NCBI GenBank assembly: GCA_963971425.1
Contig: OZ020520.1
Coordinates: forward strand, 9,156,553-9,220,552
Source of the DNA: Bryoerythrophyllum caledonicum
Taxonomy: Eukaryota > Streptophyta > Bryopsida > Pottiales > Pottiaceae
Direction of reading: 5' to 3'
Length of the DNA: 64,000 nucleotides
The position numbers were made by a program, and so were the translations under genes. Under the pieces are notes generated by a model, which did not search any database, was not told the DNA's origin, and worked only from the letters and a program-made list of their open reading frames with translations. Below, in pieces: positions 53,720-64,000 of this stretch (positions within the stretch are counted from its first letter, which is position 1; every line of letters begins with the position of its first letter).

Positions 53720-54182
53720 TGGCTGTAGGGCCCTACTAGTCTACTTTAGCTTTAACTTAAACTTATCTTTTTATTTGATTCCATCTTTTACTTTTACTTT
53801 TACAAAAAATGCACAACTTTTTACACTCTGCGCTCGCAACCCTACACTCACCGCTCACCGCTCAACGCACACAAAATAGCTTTGTCCTCCACGGCCATAG
53901 GGTTCCTACAACCCTCACCAAACTCACTTAGCACCGCCTTCTTAAAAAGTACCTCCCTAGATACTTTGGTATACAAACAAATAAATAAGATAATACTAGG
54001 AACCCACGGCTATAGGCCCTCAACCGTCACTTTTTACTTTAATTTTTACTTTCTCATTTATATTATTTCCAACTTTATCAAGAATTTTTTCCAAAAATTG
54101 CCCAATTTTTTTGCTCTAGGCTCACCGCTCAATGCTCTCCGCTCACCGCTCACCGCTCTGGGCACGCAAAATAGCTTCGTCC
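53720..54182. repeat. E right end with a duplicated terminal module
   Basis: Two similar modules lie in tandem, 53720-53887 and ~54004-54182. Each has a CCRTGGCTRTAGG motif, a TTTTTACTTT-rich stretch and serial CTCACCGCTCACCGCTC. Each ends in GCAC(A/G)CAAAATAGCTT(T/C)GTCC. The outer copy is the true end at the target duplication. The inner copy is a second, unused or older end 295 bp inside. Confidence 0.8.
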
Positions 54183-54192
54183 TGGAACAATA

Positions 54193-55514
54193 TACTACCC
54201 GGCGGAGTGTGAAGAGGAGGAACCGAAAGAATCGGAGGTCTACAATGTTGTCCCATCGTACGGCCGGGGAAGAGGTTCATATCCTCTCTACCAGCCCGGA
54301 CAAGAAGCCACCGGGAACTTCCAAGGTAATACTTCACAACCTAGAGCTATCCTACCAGTTCAGAGGCAACCGATGTCATTTGTGAAGCAGTATGGTATAT
54401 GTTTTCTGTGTGGGGAAACCGGGCATTATGCCCGGGGCTGCCCGTCAAGAGCTCAATTTGGTGTGGGATATAACCAAGGAGCTCCTTTGGAGCTACCATG
54501 CCAGAATTGTGGAGAGCATGGCCATACTGCAGGTCAATGTCAAGAGCCTCCCAAGCCAAAGGTCATCTACAAGAAGGTTGACAACCCTCCCCGGGAGCAA
54601 ACGGCCTTGAACTATGGGCATGCGGGAGGTGTGGACCGGCCTACCAAGTGACAACCACCGGGGGAGCTGCAACCGGATACCGGGGTAAACTGGGTAAGCA
54701 CCCGCACCTCCGTTACCAATAGAGTAGGTAGACACTCTCACCGGAGACAAGCCCGGCATGACCAGAGTCCGACCCGCCATGACCGGAGTCATAGGATCCC
54801 GACCCCGGAAACATCCGATGTATCCGGAGAATCGGAGGAGGAGCCAAACTCCGACCCACCTATAGTGACTCCTCCACCGGTAGCTCAAGCCGCAAAAGGG
54901 GTAGGATTAGCCAACCCTCTTCCGGACATTAGCCAAGAAGTTAGAGATGAGATTACTAGAGATAGAGTAGAGCCTAGTGCTAGGAAGGTGACTTTCGCCG
55001 GTAATCTGGTAATCATCCACCGGAACGTAGGCACCCGGGTAGATGAGTATGACATCTTACAGGATCTCCGGGCACAGAAGGCCAATGTGACGATCGATCA
55101 ACTTCTCCATGACAACCCGAATAACCAGAAGCAACTCAAGGACTCATTGATACGGCCTTGTAGGCGCAAGATCAAGTTGCCACCGGTAGCGGTCAATTTT
55201 GCAAAAGTTGAAGACTTTGGCGCCCCGGAGATCTCGGTAGAGATAGATGGATGTCTAATCCAAAACGTCCCGGTAGACGGCGGATCCGGAGTTAATCTTA
55301 TGTTGGAGTCTACGGCTACCGACCTAGGATACACAAATCTCGAATCCACCGAGCAAACTCTCCGGATGGCGGACCAATCGAGAGTAGTTCCCGCCGGTAA
55401 GTTGTCCGGTATCCCAACCTTGATTTGTGGCACTACTTACCCTTTGAACTATATTGTTATCCGGGTAGGTTTGGGAAAACCAATTCCTCTTTCGTTAGGG
55501 AGACCGTGGCTCTA
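54193..55514 (+). pseudogene. Element A region with zinc knuckles and protease
   Basis: Contains two CX2CX4HX4C knuckles (CFLCGETGHYARGC and CQNCGEHGHTAGQC) and a CCGG-rich Pro/Glu/Arg linker. A retropepsin-like domain (VEIDGCLIQNVPVDGGSGVNL, LSLGRPWLY) spans about 55220-55514. It is interrupted at 55515 by F; the rest of A, including its pol and 3' LTR, lies outside the window. Confidence 0.8.
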
Positions 55515-58006
55515 TGTGAGCCAAATAAACTGCCCCCTAATGGGGTGGCTTATCTTGAACACAAGATCCTACATATGGGATGCAGCCCCTTGTGCAAACA
55601 TACTTAACCATTCATACAAGCATGATGACCCAAGGCGTGGTCACTTAAGAGGGTTCATTAATAATTAGTGATGTGATGGCTGAATTGAGCCTTAGGTTGA
55701 ATCCAACCTTTAGACAAGCGTAAATTCCGCCTCACAGCTCCGTTTCCAATGTTTTAAAGCTCCATAAGGTTCAATTTCGCCTTGTGAACTTGATTAGCAC
55801 CTTACCCACCAATTCCAGGCCCAAGTGCGACCCTGACAGCAGCAACCAGCAGACAGGCTCCTCTTTTTATGTTAAAAGTTTAATTCTTCATTATCTTCGT
55901 GATTATGACTCCGTTTTTTACGTTTGTTTTTTGAATTCCAATTAGTTTTTCTTGCTTAACACGATGGTAGCCTTCAATTAACCGGTTGACTCAATCCGGG
56001 ACTCACAGCCAACGACCAGCAGTGCACACTTAACATACATGTTTATTCAAAATCGTGCACCACAATTCACGTGTATACCACATGCATTCACACAAGTGGC
56101 CCTACTCAAACACTATACCATGCATGAGCCTCCAGCTGCCTTCACTTACTATTGTAGATTAAACTGATTGTTTGGTTGAGTTGATAGCAAACCCTAATCC
56201 TAGTAAAAATTTGGCAGCGCTTCCGCGTGATTTTTGTAACTAGAAAATTTAGGGTTCCTTCTCCACATGCAATCAAGAAGATAATGAATCAATTGGGAGA
56301 GGAAGAAGGCTCCCTGATCTAGCTCAATTCACCCTCTGCCGTGTTCGTGGTCGTTCTTGTGCTGTGGTCGTCCTCCTCTTCTTGGTGCTCTTCACTCCAC
56401 AGCCCGTATCTTCGTCGTCACAACTCGGATCCGTACGTTCTTGATCTTGTTAGAAAGCCAACGCTTTAATCTATCTAGTCCTAAAATCTTAGCTTGATCG
56501 GACAAGAACTGTGCGACTGACAAGGGGAAATCGGAGGCGGCCAAGTGAGATCCGTCGCCGCTCCTCCAGCTGGTCGTCCTCGCTCCGCAGCTTGTATCTT
56601 CGTCATTATAGCTGCGATCCATACGTTCTTGATCCTGTTAGAAAGCCAACGCTCTAATCTATCTAGTCCTAAAATCTAAGCTCGATCGGACAAGAACTCT
56701 GCGACTGACAAGGGGAATCGGAGGCGGCCAAGTGAGATCCGTCGCCGCTCCTCCAGCTGGTCGTCCTCGCTCCGCCGCCCGTATCTTCGTTGTCACAGCT
56801 CCGATCCGTACGTTCTTGATCTTGTTGAAAAGCCAACGCTCTAATCTATTTAGTCGTAAAATCTTAGCTCAATTGGACAAGAACTCCGCTACTGACAAGG
56901 GAAAACCTGAGGCCGTATGAGATCCGCCACCGATACTCCAGCTGGTAGTTCTCGCTCTGCCGCCCGTATCTTCGTTGTTACAGCTTCGATCGGCACGTTC
57001 TTCAGCTTGTTGAAAAGCCAACGTTCTAATCTATCTACTCTCTAATTTATGTAATGATTGAATCACATTCCAGCCCACAAGAGGGGGAAATCTGGAACCC
57101 TACCTCTCTCTCACTTCCACACACCTCTCTCGGTTTTCTAGCTCCTACCACACACCTCTCTAAGTCCTACCTCCCACACTTCGAATGAGCGCCCTCCAAG
57201 GGGGTGACCCCAAGGCCCTTGCTCCCTTCTTTGTTCCCAAGGTCGTTCCCTTCGTCGTTCACAGCCGCCATTTTGGGTGGGCACATTAATGGTCACACTA
57301 AACAACTAGTATTTAAAAAGCTAATAAATCACTAGCCACCCTTGCATTTAACACAAGTGGGTGTCCCACTAACCAAGGAATATCTAAATCTAAACTTTGA
57401 CTCCATGCCACATGTGTGTGCATGATCTCAATAAGTGAGCTATTAAGCTAAATTCAAGGATGCAAAAAAATCTAACTCTACCTAGCTTGAATTTCCCTTG
57501 CTTGGGGGAATTCCTAATTTACTTAGTGATTGGTGAGGGTTTTTTTTCCACTTCTTATTGGACCCTTTTGACTATTTTTTTAAGGGCTTTTAACGCCCCA
57601 TTCTTTTTTCTTTTCTCCTCACCATCCTCCTTCTTCTTCTCCCATTTTTTTGGTTTCGTGATTTCTTCATCGTGACCGAATACGGTCTACAACTGGATAG
57701 GAGGTAAATTCTTCGCCACCACTACTCATTTTAATTCTTTTCTAATTTTCTTTTGTCTTTTTTTTCTTCTCTCTTTGCTTTTCTTTTCTGGTTTATTCCC
57801 TTTTTTTTCTTCCTTTTTGGCTAACTACATGAATTCCGCGATTGCCCATAAATGGCTCCTCTTTTAGTGAGGGGAAAGGCCACTTGGCCATTTTAATCAA
57901 AAAACCACGAGCTAGTCCATGGGATAACCCATTTTCACCACTCATTAGCCTTAATGGACCCGACGTGAGGTCCATTCATCACCGTGAGCCGTTTTTGCGG
58001 CTCACA
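55515..58006 (-). repeat. F 3' LTR (2492 bp)
   Basis: Inverted ends TGTGAGCC/GGCTCACA. In sense it starts with a perfect hairpin of stem GTGAGCCG (forward 57984-58005). It contains four ~180-bp tandem units (56395-57070), against three in D. Immediately right (forward) is CATGGCGGCCATCTGGG, which in sense is the CCCAGATGGCCGCCATG block also found in R1. No polypurine tract is visible. Confidence 0.95.
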
Positions 58007-58269
58007 CATGGCGGCCATCTGGGACAACTCGAAGAGGCAGAGAACCCACTCTTGTTCATGGGACACGGTCAATATCTACCTTTTTTGTGTTCGAATGATC
58101 CATGGCAGTACCAAAATGTGGAGGTCGACTTGTGAAGGTCGTGAACAAATCACACCTTGTATTGTTTGCATCGGTTGCCCGATGTTCGCGTGGGGAAATC
58201 CTCGCCGTTTAGGGTTTGAAGTTGAATGGAGTTGTTGGGGAAGACCTCCTTCACGAGATAGGGTCCCAA

Positions 58270-61200
58270 TCACAAAGCATCGAACTTCCCTGGAAAATCC
58301 AATCTCCTCGCGTCTTGAAGGAGGACTAGCATTCCCGGTCTCAATGACCGGACCTTGTTCCGTTTGTCGAAGGCAATCTTCCTCCTTCGTTGGATGGCTT
58401 CCATGTTTTGGGCGCTCCACCGGCGCATCTCGTCGAGCTCCTCCAATCGTTCTAACCGATCGGCTAAGGACGTGGCCATGGACCATCGTTCGGTCACGGC
58501 CACTCGCAGAGAGGGGATCTCGAACTCGATGGGTAAAATGGCTTCAATGCCATACACCAATGAGAAGAGAGTAGCATGGGTGGTCACTTTGAACGTGGTT
58601 CGGTAAGCCCACAACGCGGCGGGGAGTTTCGTGTCCCAATCCCTCTTGGAATCGGTGACCGTTTTCCTCAAGATGTTTACGAGGGTTTGGTTGACCCGTT
58701 CGGTGTGCCCATTGGTTTGAGGGTGATAAGGGGTGGTCTTACGATGATTGATCTTGAACCGGTTGGTCATGGCTTCAATCACCTCGTTCAAAAAATGCTT
58801 CCCCCTATCACTAATGAGGATTTTGGGACATCCGAACCGGGTAATGATTTGCTCGAACAAGAATTTGGCCGCATGATTAGCATCATTCGTTTTCACGGCT
58901 CGAGCCTCGGCCCACTTGGTGAGATACTCGGTTGCCACCACAATGTGCTTCATCCCACTAGAAGAGCTCGGGTGCACTTCCCCCACGTAATCAATACCCC
59001 ACTTCTCGAATGGGACCAGGGGCAAGGATACTCGTAGTGGCATGCTCATTCGAAGGTCATTTCGGGCATACCGTTGACAAGCGTCGCATCGCTTGGTGTA
59101 CTCATGGGCGTCTTGGAATAACGTGGGCCAATAATAACCCGCGCGAAGGACTTTTTGGGCCGTCAAGGTCCCAGAGAAGTGTCCTCCACACGCACTGTCA
59201 TGGCAGGCTGAGAGGATCGTGGGAATTTCCACGGACGTCACACATCGACGTAGCAAGCCGTCCACCCCCCGACGGTACAGTTTGCCCCCTACTATGGTAT
59301 AGTGGCGGCTATGGAGGCGAACCTTTCGACGCTCGTTTTTGGACAATGAGTCCGGTAGAAGGTGGGTGGTTAGAAATTCGGCCACCAGATTGTACCATGA
59401 AGGAATGGAGGATACTTTGAACAAGTCCTCATCTATCAAGGCCTCATCAATGGGGACAATACCGGGTTCCTCTGAGAGGCGTGAGAGGTGATCCGCTTGA
59501 AGGTGCATCCGCCCCGGGCGGTATTCCACCGTGTAGTCAAACTCCTCTAAAAGTAAGACCCACCTCGCTAAACGACCACTCAAGTCCGCCTTGTTGACAA
59601 GGTATTTGATGGCCATGTGATCCACGTAGAACACTACGGGGTTGAATAACAAGTAGTGGCGAAACTTCTTGACCGAAAAGACCATTGCCAAGCACTCACG
59701 TTCGGTGGTGGTATAGTTCTTTTCGGCGGGGTTCAATTGCCTACTTGCAAAAGCAATGGGGTGGTCTTTGCCATTAAGGCCCACCGGTTGGCACAATGTG
59801 CTTCCCACAGCCACCGCCGAGGCATCACAAAAGACGTGGAAGGGCAATTCCCAATTCGGGGGCCTCAAAACCGGGTAGGTGGTTAATTCCCCCCTTCAAG
59901 ACGTCGAAGGCCTCTTGGCAATGGGGAGTCCACTCGAACCTTACGTTCTTTTGGATAAGCCTAGTGATGGGCATGGCCTTCGTGGCATAGTCATGGATAA
60001 CCTCCCGGTACCACCCTATGTGTCCTAGGGTTTTTTGTATCTCCTTGACATTCGTGGGGGAGTGTAACTCCACGATAACCTTCACTTTATCGGGATCCGG
60101 CTCTCGACCATCCTTGGATACCACGAACCCTAGCAAGACTCCCCGTTCTACGGCAAGGAAGATTTTCTCGGGATTGAGGGCAATACCGGTGCGCCTACAC
60201 CGTTCAAAACTTTGTCTCACGCACGTGAGGTGGTTGTCCTTCGTGGACTGGGTGCTAAAGTCATCAATGAAGACGGTCATGGATTTATGCAAGAGATCTG
60301 AGAAGGCATAAGTCATGGCCCTCTCAAATGCGGAAGGGGCATTACAAAGCCCAAAAGGCATGACCAAATAGATGAACGTGCCCCATGGGGTAGTGAAGGC
60401 GGTCTTGTGATAGTCCTCTGGGGCAATGGAGATTTGATTGTAGCCCGAGTAGCCATCCATAAACGTATAAAGATCATGACCACCTACCTCCTCCAAGATG
60501 GTGTTGATAAATGGCAAGGGGAAGTGGTCTTTTTGGGTGTGATGGTTGAGTTTCCTATAGTCAATGCACACCCGTAGCTTCCCGTTTTTCTTTTTAACCA
60601 ACACCATGGGGGATACCCAATCGGATATCTCTACGAGTTTAATGAACCCCGCTTGGAGGAGCTTCTCCAATTCGGCCTTGACAATGAGCTGTAGGTTAGG
60701 ATTCATACGCCGCTCCTTTTGTCTAATGGGAGTAGTGCCTGGGAGAAGGGGGATGTGATGTTGTGTTACCGCCGGGGGAATGCCCTTGAGGTCTTTGTAC
60801 GACCATGCAAAAATGTCCCCAAACTCGACCACTAGTGCTTTGTGTTTCACCATCTCCTCCTCGGTCAACCCAACGCCCACTTTAATACTACGGACCTCAT
60901 CCTGCTCATGAGAAACCACCATCAACTTCCAATCATCATGATGAACGTGTGGTTGTTGGGTAGGTCCCTTGTACCAATCATTCGGAACTTGGGGGTATGT
61001 TGCCCCCGAACCACTAGCTAGGATACCGGTGGATGTCCTGCGGAAGTGGAGAGATGGGTTGAGAGGGCCTTCGTCTCCCAAAACCTCCAATTCGTCCCCT
61101 TGCGTGCCCTCCACATCCATTCCAAACACCGCCGAGGGTTCTAGGTCATCGAGGAGGGGAACTAGGCTAAGTTCCAACCCGGTTTCCCTTCCAATGAGCT

Positions 61201-63997
61201 CACTCTCCATGAAATGCTCGAACATGGCTTCATCCGCGCTCGAGGTAGGGTGCTCCCTCAACCAATCTACAAATTCCCCGGTGGGAACCCACTCATAAAG
61301 GCCCGGTCCCATGCTTTTAAATGGCATTACGTGGGCCTTCGAGGGTTGGGCTCGATCCACCGCCTTGTGGGGCGCAAACCTCACCCGTTTGGGAGGCTCC
61401 TTTGATAGTACCTCTTGTGATTCATCCTCCGACGAGTCCATGCAACCACGGCATATTCCTAGCCTACTTGGTTGGATATGGACTGTAGTAGGGTTCTCCG
61501 GTGGACCATAGGTGATGTTTGGTTTTGGCCCCCCTCATTCTACCGTGGCATTGGCAATCCGCAACCAAGGCCTACCTAGTAGCAAGGGGTATGCCTCCTT
61601 GTTGGAGTGCATTCGAATGACTTGGAAGGTGAGGGAATACTCTACCCCCCCCGTGGTCACTTTACAACCACTAATTTGGCCTAACGGGGCCTCCGAGCTT
61701 TGATTAGCCATGTTGATGATGTACGGTGAAGGTTCTGTGATGTCAAGGCCTAGTTTCTCCATGGTTGAGAGGGGCATGATGTTCAACCCACTACCACCGT
61801 CTACTAGTACATTAGGTACGATCTTGTCCACAATCGAAACCTCGATTTGTACCGCCTTGACCTCGATATTGGGGTGTGCGGATTTAACCCGAGCCGCCGG
61901 CCTGACCCTTGCCCTAGGCCTTCGCTTCACCGGGGTACCCGACCTAAGGGACTTCCTCATGGGTGGTGACACCTCTAATAGTTGGGCTATGGTGATGTCT
62001 GCTTTGAGGCGACTCAAGTCCGCCCATAAATCGTAAGGCCCCTCTCCCCCTTGCTTCTCGACACGCGGGAACGTGTTTACCTCGGGATTAGGGATTGGTG
62101 GACCTTCCCATGGCTCTTGGGGGGTGGACAAGGGTGTTCGAGACCTAGGTATCCCACGGGGGGACTCGAAGTTGGCTCGTTTAGTGCCTTCTACCGCCTC
62201 TTTAGTGGTATCCTTTAGATCAGAGAAGTGAGGTGAATCCTCTTTTGAGGTCTCACCTTCCTCTGGTATAGGTGGAGGGGGGCTTGAGTACCTAGGCTCC
62301 CGTCGGCTAGACCGAGTCTGGACTGCCAATGCCGGTAACTCACAAGTTTTTGCTTCCTTGGTTGTGCTGACCTCGTGGAAAACTACATTGAGCTCAGTGA
62401 GGGAGGGGCTGTGGGTGGACACGATCTCACTTGACATGGTGGCATAGAGCACATCTTGTGGGCCTTGGTTTTGTTGGCCCCCGTGGTTCTGCCCTAGGTT
62501 TTGTTGGCCCCCGTGGTTCTGCCCTTGGTTAATAGGGATGTACCCGGCCTTGGTATTCACCCCCATTGGAGGAGTCTGATTTTGGCGATGATTGTTGTAG
62601 TCGTAGTAGAGACTAGGAGGCCTAAGGGTATTATCGGAGGTGGGATTACGCGCACCTCTCAAATGATCTCGGGCTTGTTGAGGATAGTTCTCTGGTGGGA
62701 AGGGCATGGGAATTACCTTGTCCGGTCTACGACATACTTGGGTAGGGTGATTACCCCCGCAGTTACCGTATACCACCCCACTTTCGACCCAACATTGCCC
62801 TGGTGCGTGTCTCTTGCCACACGGTTGATGGATTTCATACCGTGGTCTCGGAGGTCCCCCATAACCTTGGCTTGGAGATGCATAGCCTTGAGGCACGTAG
62901 CTAGTTACTGTCGGTGGTTGGTTCCTATGGGGAGGCACATACGGAGGTTGAGAAGCTTGGTGCTGGGGTGCTGCCACCGGAGTGGTACAAAAAGGGCTGG
63001 TGTGGCCTGGTTGACCACATTGAGTGCACCATAAGCCCGAAGCATGTCTACTGGATTCTATGGGTGGAGCCGTGGGGTTAGGGACTTGGTTCTTAATCAA
63101 CAAGGCCATTTGGTCTTGCATGGCCTTGATTTGTTGAGCTAATTGATCCTGGAAGCCCTGCTGGCCTTGAAGGATTTCGTTCTTCATTTCCTCCTTCCAT
63201 GTGCCCCGCTCTTCATGATAGGTGAGCTCAGGAAGGGCTACTGGTGGCCTATTGTTCAAGGGTGGGGCGTAGTAGTTCCACGTAGGAACTTGTGCGCCTG
63301 TGGATCCTTGGTTACGTTCTAAGACTGGTCCCTTATCCTTGGCATGGATGGGTATGAAACTAGGAATATGGTGATCCTCCTTCCTCCACATGCGCTCTTG
63401 GTCTCGATCCACCTGTTCTATTAGCCTAGCCTGTGCCTTGGCCTCATCTAACGATGCAGGGCGGACCTTCAAAATCTCCCTAATGGTTCCCTCATTGTTG
63501 AACCCTTGGATAAAGAACTGGGTTAAGGTGTCATTGGTGAGGAGGTTTCCCACGAACCTTGTAACCACCAGGTCGAATCTCCTAATGTATGTCGTGATAT
63601 CCTCCCCTGGACCTTGGCGTAGCGCGGCTAGGGCTGTGAGGGCATTACTTTGACCTACTTCGGGTCTAAAGTGCTCCAAAAAGGCCCTCATGAGGCTATC
63701 CCAGTCCTGGAAGGTGTTGGGGGGGTGGTTCCTATACCACTCGTAAGCGGCATCCTTTAAGGTACACGAAAACCACACTAGGAAATACCCGGTGTTGGTG
63801 ATGAGACAAGTAGTGAGGAGCTCTAGAAACCGTTCCACATGTGCGGAGGGGTCTTCATCCCTAGTTCCTCTAAACGTGGGTAAATTGGGTGGCATAGGCG
63901 CCGCCTGTAAGCCCTCGGGTACTACAATTGGTAAACCCCTTGGCTGAACCAAGGGGTTGATGGGAGGCCGAACCAGGGGTGGCCCTCCAGAGGCCAT
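58270..63997 (-). pseudogene. F gag-pol coding region
   Basis: In sense order from the right edge. Gag domain: HVERFLELLTTC, YEWYRNH, FIQGF. Knuckles: CTQCGQPGHTSPFC, then shorter PCGKRHAPGQC and NCGGNHPTQVC. Protease: VLVDGGSGLNIMP. RT: WVSPMVLVKKKNGKLRVCID, FMDGYSGYNQI, box VFIDDF. RNase H: FCDASAVAVG, TTTERECLAMVF. Integrase HHCC finger: CGGHFSG, CDACQRY. Integrase core: WGIDYVG, ISDRGKHF, HTERVNQ. Integrase tail: LRPGMLVLLQDARRLDFPGK. The gag start probably lies beyond the window. As a fossil it shows a small number of breaks. It is the natural candidate helper lineage for R1. Confidence 0.85.
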
Positions 63998-64000
63998 GGT

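Larger units (their letters stand above)
45076..54182. mobile_element. E: 9.1-kb Mutator-like DNA element inserted in A
   Basis: The target duplication TGGAACAATA lies at 45066-45075 and 54183-54192 (9-10 bp, as known for Mutator-like elements). The ends are inverted repeats. Left begins GGGGATTGTTATTTTGCGTG and the right end in reverse reads GGACGAAGCTATTTTGCGTG; both continue into serial GAGCGGTGAGC motifs. Inside are a decayed MULE transposase on the minus strand, a GA-rich tract, large inverted satellite arrays, a SINE, and a second coding-like remnant. The transposase is the same family as at 4459-8170. The element is old and internally decayed, but its ends and target duplication are clear. 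Confidence 0.85.
55515..64000 (-). mobile_element. F: Ty3/gypsy element, minus sense, runs off the window
   Basis: The 3' LTR (in sense) is at 55515-58006, with coding region from ~58270 to the window edge on the minus strand, in order gag, knuckles, protease, RT, RNase H, integrase. It has the same lineage as R1 by gag (LVQPRGLPIVVPEGLQAAPM shared), by the integrase tail and by the LTR-boundary block. It sits in A's protease region; the left flank is CTCTA and the partner duplication is outside. It looks nearly whole, with few breaks in the part seen. Confidence 0.9.

Overview
The window looks like repeat-dominated nuclear DNA of a plant or other streptophyte with a large genome. The basis is several plant-type Ty3/gypsy LTR retrotransposons (zinc-knuckle gag, DGG-type protease, RT, RNase H, DD35E integrase), Mutator-like (MULE) transposases with SWIM zinc fingers, a GT-AG intron, a tRNA-derived SINE, and almost no other coding sequence. 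No housekeeping gene, tRNA, rRNA or CRISPR array was recognised, and the species cannot be named from this alone. A 200-base run of N (23898-24097) is an assembly gap.

Layout. 1-2400: a patchwork of short direct and palindromic repeats. 2400-4430: AT-rich, with one doubtful minus-strand ORF pair. 4459-8170: a decayed but largely readable MULE transposase gene with one intron. 8171-10220: hairpin-like and ~80-bp spaced repeats. 10222-11967 and 22608-~22760: a minus-strand accessory-type coding stretch split by retrotransposon R1 (11968-22607; TSD CCTTT). R1 is young, carries one open frame with gag and protease regions plus an integrase-tail-like end, and has no RT, RNase H or catalytic integrase. 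22900-24480: GC-rich arrays on both sides of the gap. 24491-26044: a TATA-like box and a decayed open frame with a coiled-coil end.

From 26118 to the right edge the window is one nest. Ty3/gypsy element A (plus strand) starts with a ~3.5 kb LTR at 26118. Inside that LTR sits element B (28816-40391, minus sense, TSD TGTGA). B encodes a 2141-residue RT-RNaseH-integrase protein with a very long C-terminal extension, and no gag or protease was recognised. A's gag region is split by a solo LTR, D (42041-44344, TSD TCCGC), and by a 9.1 kb MULE, E (45076-54182, 10-bp TSD). A's protease region is then cut by F (55515 to beyond 64000, minus sense), a Ty3/gypsy element of R1's lineage that has the pol domains R1 lacks.

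The most unusual points are these. R1 and F share a conserved non-purine block where the polypurine tract should lie. Three LTR families start with a hairpin. B has an unusual composition and a duplicated hairpin-plus-polypurine module. E contains head-to-head satellite arrays with a SINE inside. A and B each carry a dense sequence word across both LTR and coding parts. I saw nothing that looks like a defence system or a toxin.
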